From contig NZ_KN214135.1 of NCBI RefSeq assembly GCF_000763055.1, positions 168,127-232,126 of the forward strand: a stretch of DNA of 64,000 nt, in the 5' to 3' direction. The translations under genes were made by a program, and so were the position numbers. This document shows, one piece after another, positions 9,621-20,387 of the stretch. The DNA is from Collinsella sp. 4_8_47FAA (lineage in GTDB: Bacteria; Actinomycetota; Coriobacteriia; Coriobacteriales; Coriobacteriaceae). Under the pieces are notes generated by a model. It had not been told where the DNA came from. It was given only the letters and a program-made list of their open reading frames with translations, and did no database searches. Position 1 is the first letter of the stretch, and each line of letters begins with the position of its first letter.

Positions 9621-10991
9621 TTACGCCACGCCATCGCGGGCAAGCTCCTCGGCCAACGCCTCGGCAGGCATGGCCATAATCGCGTCGAGCTCGGCGTCCA
9701 CCTCGGGAATACGCTTCACCTTGAGTTTGCGCACCAGATCACCACGGCACATCACGTGCATCGGCTCACGCAGTGCGCACAGGTCATCGAGCGGATTCTT
9801 GCGCGTCACCAGGATATCGGCGGCCTTGCCGCACTCGATTGTGCCGGTCTCGCCGCCCAGCCCCAGCAGCTCGGCATTGACCTGCGTGGCCGTATGCAGC
9901 GCGAAGGCGTTACTCACACCCACGTACTTGGCAAAATAGGCCACCTCACGCCACATGTCGTACTGCGTCACGAACGGGCAGCTCGAGTCCGTGCCAAGGC
10001 CCACCTTAACGCCAGCTTCCAGTGCGGCACGGGCGCTCTCGATGATGCCCGAGCACACGATGTCGCCGTTCTTCTTTTGTGTATCGGTCGAATGGGTCTT
10101 TTCCGGGTCGAGCAATACAAACGGCAGCGCCGGGCTGATAGTGCAGGTAACGCTGGGCGCACGCCCCTCGAGCTGCGTGCCCGCGGTGCCACGGTACAGC
10201 TCCAGAATCTCGGACGTCAACGGAGCGCCGTGCTCAATCGTGTCAACGCCGGCCTCAAGCGCAACCTTCACACCCTCGGTACTCTCGACATGGGCCATGA
10301 CCGGAAGGCCCATATCGTGCGCCGCCTTGCACGCCGCCGCGGCAACCTCCACCGGCATACGCAGCACGCCCGGCTCGCCCACCTCGGTCGCATCGAACAC
10401 ACCGCCCGTTACGAACAGCTTAATGACGTCGGCACCGCGCGCATACAGGTCGCGCACCTGTTCGGCTGCCTCGGCGGGACTGTTTGCCACCTGGGCGAAC
10501 AAGCCCGCACCATGGCCGCCCGGCACCGTGACGCCCGTTCCCGGCGCCACCAGGCGAGGACCTTGATACTTGCCGGCGTCGATGGCATTACGAACGGCGA
10601 TGTCGACAAACAGTGGGTCGCCCGCGCCGCGCACCGTGGTCACGCCGCTTGCCAGTTGTTGTTGGGCGCTGCCCTTAAGAATATGGCGCACGATGGCGCG
10701 CCCCACGGGATTATCGAGCTTCTTCATCAGCGCGCCCGCATCGCCCGCCGAAACCGGCTTGCCCGAACCGCACAGATGCACATGCATATTGATGAGACCG
10801 GGCATGAGATACGCACCTGCCAGGTCGATGACCTCGGCACCTGCAGGTGCCTGCGCCACAGCACTCGGCCCCATCCACGTGATGACACCGCGCTCAACAG
10901 TCACGGCCATATCGGGTTGCGGCTCCATATGCTCCGAACCATCCAGGACGGTCGCATTGATAAACAACGTGGAACGATCGGCAGACGCCAT
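9621..10991 (-). CDS. Metal-dependent amidohydrolase family protein
   Basis: 456-residue TIM-barrel amidohydrolase of the imidazolonepropionase/Xaa-Pro dipeptidase-like group. Evidence is the HxH metal motif (MHVHL, His70 and His72), a downstream lysine region (VIKLFVTGG), AHVES and the IEHG motif, and a C-terminal GTDSS. The ATG at 10991 follows GGGAGGAG by about six bases; an upstream ATG at 11024 lacks a site. The substrate could be a cyclic imide, a dipeptide or a similar C-N bond compound. Monocistronic. Confidence 0.85.
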   Translation of the reverse strand: MASADRSTLFINATVLDGSEHMEPQPDMAVTVERGVITWMGPSAVAQAPAGAEVIDLAGAYLMPGLINMHVHLCGSGKPVSAGDAGALMKKLDNPVGRAIVRHILKGSAQQQLASGVTTVRGAGDPLFVDIAVRNAIDAGKYQGPRLVAPGTGVTVPGGHGAGLFAQVANSPAEAAEQVRDLYARGADVIKLFVTGGVFDATEVGEPGVLRMPVEVAAAACKAAHDMGLPVMAHVESTEGVKVALEAGVDTIEHGAPLTSEILELYRGTAGTQLEGRAPSVTCTISPALPFVLLDPEKTHSTDTQKKNGDIVCSGIIESARAALEAGVKVGLGTDSSCPFVTQYDMWREVAYFAKYVGVSNAFALHTATQVNAELLGLGGETGTIECGKAADILVTRKNPLDDLCALREPMHVMCRGDLVRKLKVKRIPEVDAELDAIMAMPAEALAEELARDGVA

Positions 10992-11030
10992 ATCGAGCTC
11001 CTCCCTCGCAATTAACTTGAACATTTGTCC

Positions 11031-11061
11031 ATTATCACCTAATGCAGCGAACTAAAGTCAA
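11031..11061 (-). promoter_or_regulatory. Possible amidohydrolase promoter
   Basis: Reading the minus strand: -35 TTGACT (11061-11056) and -10 GATAAT (11036-11031), spacer 19 bp, about 40 bp before the start codon. The boxes are good but the spacing is long. Confidence 0.4.
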
Positions 11062-11139
11062 ACATATCGGTTAACGGAGGGAAGAGGGGATGTGGGGGAC
11101 GGAATACGTTGCAGCCCCATCCCAGCAACATCAGGGGAA

Positions 11140-11279
11140 TGTCTCGAACTGTAACAGGTACAGGGTTATTGGGCCCCTTGATGTTACAGATCGAGACATT
11201 CGGTCGACGTTTCACCGGTTTGTCTCGATCTGTAACAGTTACGAGCTCAAATAACCTCTAAACGTTACAGATTGAGACA
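11140..11279. repeat. Pair of 59-bp palindromes (cluster C)
   Basis: Elements at 11140-11198 and 11221-11279, 81 bp apart, with 17-bp arms and 25-bp centres. The second ends eight bases before the stop codon of the DUF559-like gene at 11287. Confidence 0.93.
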
Positions 11280-11286
11280 AAACCTC

Positions 11287-12363
11287 TCAGCGCCCATACC
11301 ACCGGCATCTCCATTCCTCAGCCAAATCAGCCCGTCGCGGAATACCCGCCAGCCTCATTTTCTCGACCAGCTTCCCCGGGTCTTTGAGTTCGTTAAACGT
11401 AAACCGAAGCACCTTATGCCCGAGCATTGTCAGATGGGACTCCCGTTGACGTTCTGCCACGAATGGGTCGACCGACTCCCGACCCTCGCCGTTCTGCAAG
11501 GTGTACTTCCCCTTTCCGTCGAGCTCGCCGATGACACACGTCCCGTTCTCGAGCCGCCAAAAATAGTCGACGCGAAACACCTGGCTCGGATCGAGCGGGT
11601 CGCGAAACTCCACCTGCAGCTCCGGAACCGGAAAGCCGTACGCAATAAAGAACGCTCGGAACCGAGACTCGCCGCCGTTTTCGGACAGCCCGTCCGCATA
11701 CGACGCAATCACCTGTGCCCTGCGATACCCTCGCCTGCCCTTACAATCGACGCGGAGGCGCTCGCACAAATCCCCACGCGATACGCCTTTCGCCCGCAGT
11801 GCAGAATCGGCAATCGCCAACCCGTAGGAGAACGGCGCACGCAGCAAGCAATCATCTACCGTGCGCCAAAACGGCGTCGCCCACACGCCGTCGACTTGTT
11901 CAAGCGCACCCGCCGCCTGCGGACGCAACAGCCGACATCCTGCACTCAGCGGCACCGAGCAACCTGTCTTAACAAGATAACGCGGCCCGAGCAGATCATT
12001 CGGCACCTCCAGACCCCATATCAGTGCGGCGTCATATCCCCAAAACGCCCAATCGGGATGAAATTCCGCAAGCCCTCTGATAGTCCTCAGTGCTCGCTCC
12101 GTCAGCGTCAATGCATCCCAATCATGCTGAAAACAGAACAGGTACGGCTCGGGCTCCGCAATATCGTCGGTTCCAACATGGCGTCGCAACCACATGAGCT
12201 CGGTATTGTCATGCGTTGCGAGCAGCGTACCTTGCTCGGTCGCCTCCGTGAGCCGCGCGAGCATCCTGTTCCGCGCCAACGTGTTGCGAGTCGCATGTTT
12301 GTGTTTGAGAACGGTATTAGACACTTTCATCACCACCACGTCAGACAAATGGACCATCGTCAC
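11287..12363 (-). CDS. AbiEi/DUF559-like protein with putative nuclease fold
   Basis: About 358 residues. The N-terminal and middle parts resemble actinobacterial AbiEi-like proteins: AFWGYDAALIWGLEVP, then TPFWRTVDD and ADSALR. The C-terminal 100 residues resemble the DUF559/Vsr-like PD-(D/E)XK fold, with VDYFW (Asp266) and GELDGKGKY (Glu280, Asp282, Lys284) as a possible active site, and GHKVLRFTF at the end. The GTG at 12363 lies five bases after GGAGG; a TTG at 12381 and ATG at 12357 are alternatives. No toxin partner is adjacent. It is bracketed by pairs of 59-bp palindromes, one pair on each side. Function is inferred only. Confidence 0.7.
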   Translation of the reverse strand: MTMVHLSDVVVMKVSNTVLKHKHATRNTLARNRMLARLTEATEQGTLLATHDNTELMWLRRHVGTDDIAEPEPYLFCFQHDWDALTLTERALRTIRGLAEFHPDWAFWGYDAALIWGLEVPNDLLGPRYLVKTGCSVPLSAGCRLLRPQAAGALEQVDGVWATPFWRTVDDCLLRAPFSYGLAIADSALRAKGVSRGDLCERLRVDCKGRRGYRRAQVIASYADGLSENGGESRFRAFFIAYGFPVPELQVEFRDPLDPSQVFRVDYFWRLENGTCVIGELDGKGKYTLQNGEGRESVDPFVAERQRESHLTMLGHKVLRFTFNELKDPGKLVEKMRLAGIPRRADLAEEWRCRWYGR

Positions 12364-12382
12364 CGTTGCCTCCGCTGACAAA

Positions 12383-12521
12383 TGTCTTGATCTGTAACAG
12401 GAAGACAGTCTTTGAGCCTCTAGTTGTTACAGAACAAGATCTTTCGGCAGCCGCCAACCCTCCGTCTCAATCTGTAACAGTTACGGGCTCAAACAGCCGC
12501 CAAACGTTACAGATTGAGACA
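12383..12521. repeat. Pair of 59-bp palindromes (cluster D)
   Basis: Elements at 12383-12441 and 12463-12521, 80 bp apart. The first lies 20 bp upstream of the likely start of the DUF559-like gene, so any promoter of that gene must overlap the palindromes. The second element ends 36 bp after the stop of the next gene. Confidence 0.93.
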
Positions 12522-12557
12522 AAGTCAGGGGCAGCAGGGCGACACCAGTCACATCCC

Positions 12558-13265
12558 CTACTCCCATTCTTGTTCGTAGATGTTGAGGGACTTTACGTAG
12601 CGCCCCTGGGCGCCCATGATGTCGCGGACCAGGCGCAAAAAGAAGCTGACGCACGAGGCGTCAAAGCCGTCCTGCAGATCCTCGGGATGCACCGCACCCG
12701 GTCCATCGACCGCTGTGTCACTCAGGCGTGCGATGTCATACAGATAGAGTTGTCCCGCCGTCAGCCAGACATCGTCGACGCAGGCGAGGCGCACCGCAAT
12801 CGCTCCGTCGCTCCAATGCTCCTTTTGCACGATATGCGGATCGTAGACGTCAAAGCGACGGTCGGTGCGTGTGTCCTTCAGCGCGACCATACCAGTCGCA
12901 GGATCCTTGTCCAAAATGCCAAAGCGCGAGAAATACTGCGTGTCGCATACCTGCTCGAGCCGCTTGAGCGAGGCAGGCGAAAGCGATGCCGGCGGCTCAT
13001 CAACATACAGCTCGAGCAGCGTCTTGCCATGGCGATAGGGGCGCTCGAAGAGCAGCCAATCGGTAAATGCCATGTTGTAGGCCATGATTTCGTTTTGGGA
13101 AGGCTCGGTGCAATAGCCGAGCCACGGGTCGACAATGATCTCGAACTGCTCGCGCGCCGGCTCCAAAAACTGAAACTTCCGCAGCATCCAAAAATGGGCC
13201 ATGTCGGCAATATCGTTGCCAACGGCTTCGGCCAGATGCGCTCGGTCTAAAACGTGGTCAGTCAC
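12558..13265 (-). CDS. Hypothetical protein, 235 residues
   Basis: Not recognised. Soluble, acidic and aromatic-rich, with no signal peptide, membrane segment or obvious catalytic motif. The middle holds repeated aromatic/charged segments (YNMAFTDWLLFERPY, DDVWLTAGQLYLYDIARL). The GTG start at 13265 follows GAGGAGG by five bases. Single gene, downstream of gltD on the same strand but separated from it by 415 bp with its own hairpins. Confidence 0.72.
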   Translation of the reverse strand: MTDHVLDRAHLAEAVGNDIADMAHFWMLRKFQFLEPAREQFEIIVDPWLGYCTEPSQNEIMAYNMAFTDWLLFERPYRHGKTLLELYVDEPPASLSPASLKRLEQVCDTQYFSRFGILDKDPATGMVALKDTRTDRRFDVYDPHIVQKEHWSDGAIAVRLACVDDVWLTAGQLYLYDIARLSDTAVDGPGAVHPEDLQDGFDASCVSFFLRLVRDIMGAQGRYVKSLNIYEQEWE

Positions 13266-13680
13266 GGCATCCTCCTCAAACTGATGAACCTCAATTTGAG
13301 CTTACGAGGAGGGTGGGCAGCCACTGTCAGCACGGACAAAATAGGCCTCCGGCTGCAAACCAGATGCTGACCAAACACTTGACGGAATGCTTGACCGAAT
13401 ATGCACACTGGAACAAAGCCGCAGGTAAACATAGACGGCCAACCCGCCCTTTTGAGCCAAGCGCCCCCGGCCACCACAGAAACAGCAGAGCACCACAGCT
13501 CAAGAAGACGCCGAATGGACACTCGCGCGTCGACAAACGAACAAATCGGTCGCAAACCCGCAAGGAGTGTCCCCGAATGCCGGCACATAAGGAACGTCCC
13601 CAGCTGCCGGCACTTGGGGACGTTCCTTTTGGGCCGGCCGTTGGGGACAGCCCTTGACGATTCAGCTGTGAACAGCCGCC
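13266..13680. other. Intergenic region downstream of gltD
   Basis: 415 bp without a credible gene. The right end holds a perfect 13-bp stem (13589-13601 with 13616-13628, GTCCCC/GGGGAC type) whose loop carries CCGGCA. A second GTCCCC and CCGGCA lie just before it. It may end the gltBD transcript, but the T-run is short. I see nothing convincing in 13290-13560. Confidence 0.55.
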
Positions 13681-15162
<1,482 letters not shown>

Positions 15163-15167
15163 GGCAC

Positions 15168-18100
15168 TTACGCCTCCTTCTTGGTCGAAGCAACAGAGCT
15201 GGCAGCCACGGACGCAACGCCTGCAGCACCGCCCGCGACATCAAAGCGAGCGACATCCGCAGCGCTCGCGCGACCGGTCACGATGTCAAACGCCAGCTCC
15301 TCGGCCTGCGCATGCGTCTTGCCGGCAGCCTCACCCGCAGCGACAATCGCCAGCACGCGCTCGTACTCGGTCGGAATGACCTTCACAAAGTGCTTGCTCA
15401 TCGTCTCAAAGCTGTAGAGCAGCTTAATACCGCGCGGGCTCTGCGTCGCGTCCACGTGCTCCTGGATGAGCGCACGAATCTGCGCCAGCTCGCCGGCCGT
15501 CGGGGCCTTGAGCTCAACGCTCTCGTGGTTCACACGGGCATCGAGCGTACCGTACTGGTCAAAGACGTAAGCCACGCCGCCCGTCATGCCGGCGGCGAAG
15601 TTCTGCCCGACCTCGCCCAGGATGAGCGCCAGACCGCCCGTCATGTACTCGCAGCCATGGTTGCCGCAGCCCTCGACCACCACCGTGGCACCGGAGTTGC
15701 GCACGCCAAAGCGCTGGCCTGCCAGGCCGTTAATAAAGCCGCGACCGCTCGTGGCGCCAAAGAAGGCCACGTTGCCCACGATGATGTTCTCGTCGAACTT
15801 GTAGGTCGCATGCGGGTTGGGGCGCACCGACACCTCGCCGCCCGAAAGGCCCTTGCCAAAGTAGTCGTTGGCGTCGCCGCACACGTTGAGCGTAATGCCG
15901 CGCGGCAGGAAAGCGCCAAAGCTCTGACCGGCCGAACCATCGCAATCGATGGTGATGGAGCCGGCGGGCAGGCCCTCGGGATGTGCCTTGGTCACCGCGT
16001 TGCCCAAGATGGTGCCCACGCAGCGGTTGACGTTGGCGATATCGGCGCGGAAGCGAATCGGACGCAGGTGCGCACGGGCATCGGCCGTATAGGGCACAAA
16101 CAACGTGGAGTCGAGCGTCTTGTCGAGCTCGCTGTCGGCAGCCATCTGCGGCAGGAAGTGACGGCCGCCGGCACCCGGGATATGGGCACCGAACTCGCAG
16201 GTCGCGCTCGCCAGCACGGGCGACAGATCGAGCAGGTTGGCCTTGCGGTTGCCCGGGACCTCAATCTGGCGCAAGCACTCGGGATGGCCGACCATCTCGT
16301 CGACGGTGCGGAAGCCCAGGCTCGCCATGACCTCACGCAGCTGCTCGGCAACAAAGAGCATAAAGTGCTCAACGTGCTCGGGCTTGCCGCGGAAGCCGCG
16401 ACGCAAGCGACAGTTTTGCGTAGCGATGCCGGCCGGGCAGGTATCCTGCTGGCAGTCGCGCTGCATGAGGCAGCCCATGGAGATGAGCGGCATGGTCGCA
16501 AAGCCAAACTCCTCGGCACCCAGCAGGCAGGCGACGGCGACGTCGGTGCCGTCCATGAGCTTGCCATCGGCCTCGAGCACCACGCGTGAGCGCAAACCGT
16601 TTTGCAGCAGCGTCTGCTGGGCCTCGGCAAGGCCAAGCTCCAGCGGCAGACCCGCGTGCCAGATAGAGTCACGCGCAGCGGCACCCGAGCCGCCATTGTG
16701 GCCGCTGATCAAAATCTTGTCGGCGGCGCCCTTGGCCACGCCGGTGGCGATGGTGCCGACGCCGGCCTCGCTGACCAGCTTGACCGACACGCGCGCGCCG
16801 GGGTTGGCGTTCTTAAGATCGAAGATCAGCTCTGCCAAGTCCTCGATGGAGTAGATGTCGTGGTGCGGCGGAGGCGAAATCAGGCCGATGCCGGGCGTGG
16901 ACTGACGGACCTCGGCAATCCAGGGGTAGACCTTCTTGCCGGGCAGGTGACCGCCCTCACCGGGCTTGGCGCCCTGGGCCATCTTGATCTGAATCTCGAA
17001 GGCGCTGCACAGGTAGCGGCTCGTCACGCCAAAGCGCGCGCTTGCCACCTGCTTGATGGCGGAATTCTTGGAGTCACCGTTGGCCAGCGGGGTCTCGCGA
17101 CGCGGATCCTCGCCGCCCTCGCCCGAGTTGGAACGGCCATGCAGGCGGTTCATGGCGATGGCCATGCACTCGTGTGCCTCTTTGCTGATGGAACCGTACG
17201 ACATGGCGCCGGTGTTAAAGCGGCGGACGATGTTGAGCGCGGGTTCCACCTCGTCGAGCGAAACCGGCGTGCGGCCGCTGGCATTAAAGTCGAGCAGGTC
17301 GCGCAAGCGCACGGCACGGCCGGTGCGGTGCAGGCGGGCGCTGTACTCCTTAAAGGTGTCGTAGCTGTCCTCACGGCAGGCGGCCTGCAGCAAGTAGACA
17401 GTCTGCGGATCGATGAGGTGATCCTCGCCGCCGAGCGGGCGCCACTTGGTCAGGCCCAACGTGGGCAGCTGATCGGGAGCCGGGCTCTTAAGGATAGCGA
17501 GCGCGGCGTCATAGCGCTCATTTTGCTCGCGTTCGACGTCCTCAACACCCATACCGCCCACACGGCTCACCGTGCCGGCGAAGTACGCATTGACGAACTC
17601 CGGCGTAAAGCCCACGGCCTCGAAGATCTGCGCCGAATGGTAGCTCTGCACCGTGGAGATGCCCATCTTGGACATGATGGAAACGATGCCGGCGGTCGCA
17701 GCCTTGTTGTAGTTGGCGATGCCCTGCTCGGCTGTCACGTCTAGATCGCCGTGCGCCGCCAAGTCGCGAATGCACGAATGCGCGTTGTACGGATAGATAC
17801 CGCTCGCGGAGTAGCCCACCAGTGCAGCAAAGTCGTGCGGGGACACGGCGTCGCCGCACTCCACCACGATGTCGGCAAAGGTACGCACGCCGGCGCGAAT
17901 CAGGTGGTTGTGCACGCAGCCCACGGCGAGCAGCGACGGTACGGGCACCTCGCCCGCAGCGGCACGATCGCTCAACACCACGATGTTCACGCCGTCGCGG
18001 ACCGCGGCCTCAACGTCCTCTGCAAGCTGCTTGAGCGCAGCCTGCAGCGCACCCTCGCCGGCATCGCGGCGGTAGACGGCACGGAAACGGCGGGTCTTAA

Positions 18101-19865
18101 AGCCCACGCGGTCGATGGCGCAAATGCGGTCGAACTCCTCCTCGCTCAGCAGCGGACGCTCCAGGCGCACCAGCTGGCAGGCCGTACGGGAGTCCTCGAG
18201 CAGGTTGCCGTGGTTGCCCAGGTAGAGCGTGGTCGAGGTGACCATATGCTCGCGAAGAGCGTCGATCGGCGGGTTCGTGACCTGAGCGAACAGCTGATAG
18301 AAGTAGTCGAAGAACGAGCGCGTCTTCTTGGACAGGCAGGCCAGCGGCGCATCGATACCCATCGAGGCGAGCGGCGCCTTGCCCTGCTGGGCCATGGGAC
18401 GCACGACCTCGTCGACGTCATCCCAGTGGTAGCCGAGCTTGGCCATGCGCACGGCGGCGGGCACCTCGTCGTCCTCGGCGGGTGTTGCCGCAACGGGCTC
18501 ATCGAGCGCGTCAACGGTCAGCGTCTCCTCGGCAATCCAATCACGGTAGGGCTTTTCCTTGGCGTAACGGGCGCGCAGCTCGTCGTTGTAGATGACGCGG
18601 CCGCGGGCAAAATCGACCTCGAGCATCTGGCCCGGTCCCAGACAGCCGCTCGTCAGGATGTTCTCGGGGCTCACCTCGATGGTGCCCACCTCGCTCGCCA
18701 GCATAAAGCGGCCGTCGCGCGTCACGTAGTAGCGGGCGGGGCGCAGGCCGTTACGGTCGAGGGCGGCACCCAGGGTACGGCCGTCGGTAAAGGCGATAGC
18801 GGCAGGACCGTCCCACGGCTCCATGAGCATGGACTGGTAAGCGTCGTAGGCGCGGCGCTCCTCACTCAGACTGTCGTTGTGGTCCCACGGCTCAGGCAGC
18901 AACATGGACGCGGCACGCGTAAGCGGGCGACCGTTCATGACCAAAAACTCAAGCACATTGTCCAGAATCGCGGAATCGGAGCCCTCGCGGTTGATGATGG
19001 GCATCACGCGCTCAAGATCATGCTGCAGCACGGGACTGTACAGGTTGGGCTCGCGGGCGCGGATCCAGTTGACGTTGCCCTTGAGGGTGTTGATCTCGCC
19101 GTTATGGATGATAAAACGGTTGGGGTGCGCGCGTTCCCAGCTGGGCGTGGTGTTGGTGGAGTAGCGCGAGTGGACAAGCGCCACGGCCGTCTTGACGGCG
19201 GCGTCGTTGAGATCGATGAAGAAGCGGCGCATCTGTGTGGCGACCAGCATGCCCTTGTACACGATGGTGCGCGAGCTCATGGAGCACACATAGAAGATCT
19301 TGTTGCGCAGGGCAAACTCGGCGTCAGCCTTCTTCTCGATGGTGCGGCGGCACACGTACAGGCGGCGCTCGAAGGCGTCGCCGGCGGGCGTGTCGTCCGG
19401 ACGGCCCAGGAAAGCCTGCAAGATGGTGGGCATGCAGGCGCGGGCTGTCTCGCCCAGGTCGTGCGGGTCGACCGGCACCTCGCGCCAAAAGAGCAGCGGC
19501 ACGCCGGCCTCGGCGCAGCCCTCCTCAAACACGCGACGGGCATCCTCTACGCCCTTGTCGTCCTGCGGGAAGAACAGCATGGCCACGCCATAGTCGCCCT
19601 CTGCCGGCAGAATCTGGCCGCACTTTTGAGCCTCTTTGCGGAAAAAATGATGCGGAACCTGGAACAGGATGCCGGCGCCGTCGCCGGTGTTCTTCTCGAG
19701 TCCCGTACCGCCGCGGTGCTCCAAGTTGACCAGAATGGACAGCGCGTCGTCCAGAATCTGGTGATGGCGCTCGCCGTTGATATCGGCAAGCGCGCCGATG
19801 CCACATGCATCGTGGTCGAATTCGGGGCGATAAAGGCCCTGCTGCTGAGCGGAATCTGCCTGCAT
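15168..19865 (-). CDS. gltB: Glutamate synthase large subunit
   Basis: 1565 residues, the size expected for the bacterial alpha subunit. The N-terminal class II glutaminase domain has the nucleophile Cys21 in ACGIG, implying removal of a 20-residue propeptide. It is followed by the central domain, an FMN-binding synthase domain (SGHNGGSGAA), the iron-sulfur cysteine region (QRDCQQDTCPAG) and the GXGXG beta-helix domain. The start follows GGGGAGG. First gene of gltB-gltD. The upstream gap carries three palindromes. Confidence 0.96.
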   Translation of the reverse strand: MQADSAQQQGLYRPEFDHDACGIGALADINGERHHQILDDALSILVNLEHRGGTGLEKNTGDGAGILFQVPHHFFRKEAQKCGQILPAEGDYGVAMLFFPQDDKGVEDARRVFEEGCAEAGVPLLFWREVPVDPHDLGETARACMPTILQAFLGRPDDTPAGDAFERRLYVCRRTIEKKADAEFALRNKIFYVCSMSSRTIVYKGMLVATQMRRFFIDLNDAAVKTAVALVHSRYSTNTTPSWERAHPNRFIIHNGEINTLKGNVNWIRAREPNLYSPVLQHDLERVMPIINREGSDSAILDNVLEFLVMNGRPLTRAASMLLPEPWDHNDSLSEERRAYDAYQSMLMEPWDGPAAIAFTDGRTLGAALDRNGLRPARYYVTRDGRFMLASEVGTIEVSPENILTSGCLGPGQMLEVDFARGRVIYNDELRARYAKEKPYRDWIAEETLTVDALDEPVAATPAEDDEVPAAVRMAKLGYHWDDVDEVVRPMAQQGKAPLASMGIDAPLACLSKKTRSFFDYFYQLFAQVTNPPIDALREHMVTSTTLYLGNHGNLLEDSRTACQLVRLERPLLSEEEFDRICAIDRVGFKTRRFRAVYRRDAGEGALQAALKQLAEDVEAAVRDGVNIVVLSDRAAAGEVPVPSLLAVGCVHNHLIRAGVRTFADIVVECGDAVSPHDFAALVGYSASGIYPYNAHSCIRDLAAHGDLDVTAEQGIANYNKAATAGIVSIMSKMGISTVQSYHSAQIFEAVGFTPEFVNAYFAGTVSRVGGMGVEDVEREQNERYDAALAILKSPAPDQLPTLGLTKWRPLGGEDHLIDPQTVYLLQAACREDSYDTFKEYSARLHRTGRAVRLRDLLDFNASGRTPVSLDEVEPALNIVRRFNTGAMSYGSISKEAHECMAIAMNRLHGRSNSGEGGEDPRRETPLANGDSKNSAIKQVASARFGVTSRYLCSAFEIQIKMAQGAKPGEGGHLPGKKVYPWIAEVRQSTPGIGLISPPPHHDIYSIEDLAELIFDLKNANPGARVSVKLVSEAGVGTIATGVAKGAADKILISGHNGGSGAAARDSIWHAGLPLELGLAEAQQTLLQNGLRSRVVLEADGKLMDGTDVAVACLLGAEEFGFATMPLISMGCLMQRDCQQDTCPAGIATQNCRLRRGFRGKPEHVEHFMLFVAEQLREVMASLGFRTVDEMVGHPECLRQIEVPGNRKANLLDLSPVLASATCEFGAHIPGAGGRHFLPQMAADSELDKTLDSTLFVPYTADARAHLRPIRFRADIANVNRCVGTILGNAVTKAHPEGLPAGSITIDCDGSAGQSFGAFLPRGITLNVCGDANDYFGKGLSGGEVSVRPNPHATYKFDENIIVGNVAFFGATSGRGFINGLAGQRFGVRNSGATVVVEGCGNHGCEYMTGGLALILGEVGQNFAAGMTGGVAYVFDQYGTLDARVNHESVELKAPTAGELAQIRALIQEHVDATQSPRGIKLLYSFETMSKHFVKVIPTEYERVLAIVAAGEAAGKTHAQAEELAFDIVTGRASAADVARFDVAGGAAGVASVAASSVASTKKEA

Positions 19866-20047
19866 CGCGATCCTCCCCTAGGTGTTAGACAGTCAGTTGA
19901 CTAGGCATACTAGGTGCATCGCCGGCCCGTTGTGTTTCCCGCCCGTTTCGAAACAATCGCGTAACGCACGCCCTACGAGTGGACACCGCCGACCTCAAGA
20001 GCGACAACATAGGCCCCAAGTTCGGCCTGCAAACTCACCTCTTCAAA

Positions 20048-20266
20048 CATCTCAATCTGTAACAGTAAGACCCAATTTTGGCGCCTAGATGTTACAGATT
20101 GAGATGTTTTCGAGAGACGGTTCCGAATGTCTCAATCTGTAACACGGAGGGCCGGCTTTGGCGGCCAGCTGTTACAGATCGAGATATTCCATAGGACCAT
20201 TTCTTCCTGTCTTGATCTGTAACACCTAGGCCCTATTTCCATCCCTAGTTGTTACAGATCAAGACA
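20048..20266. repeat. Array of three 59-bp palindromes (cluster E)
   Basis: Elements at 20048-20106, 20128-20186 and 20208-20266, each exactly 80 bp after the previous one. They lie between the divergent gltB and Nramp genes and fill the middle of the 522-bp gap. Their centres carry T-runs rather than A-runs, as if in opposite orientation to clusters A and B. Confidence 0.93.
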
Positions 20267-20309
20267 TTTCGGTAATCCCCTTTCACCATCCTATTCAAAT
20301 ACAACAATT

Positions 20310-20337
20310 TTGTTAGTCTTAGTTAACTTTTTAGCAT
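20310..20337 (+). promoter_or_regulatory. Nramp promoter with possible metal-repressor site
   Basis: -35-like TTGTTA (20310-20315), 16-bp spacer, -10-like TAGCAT (20332-20337). The AT-rich sequence TTAGTCTTAGTTAACTT (from 20313) recalls DtxR/MntR-family operators, but the symmetry is poor. A metal-repressor site would fit the gene downstream. Confidence 0.4.
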
Positions 20338-20387
20338 AAAACGGGTATCCTTTGCGGCGTCAAACAAACGGCACGCAGGAGCGCACC

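Noticed and set aside
13262-13588. 108-codon minus-strand frame upstream of the unknown 235-residue gene
   Set aside because: Overlaps the promoter and start of that gene, no ribosome binding site, Cys/Arg-rich random composition.
20048-20266. Regularly spaced repeats read as a CRISPR array
   Set aside because: Elements are imperfect palindromes with variable cores, at most three per array, no cas genes, and the repeat is longer than the spacer.
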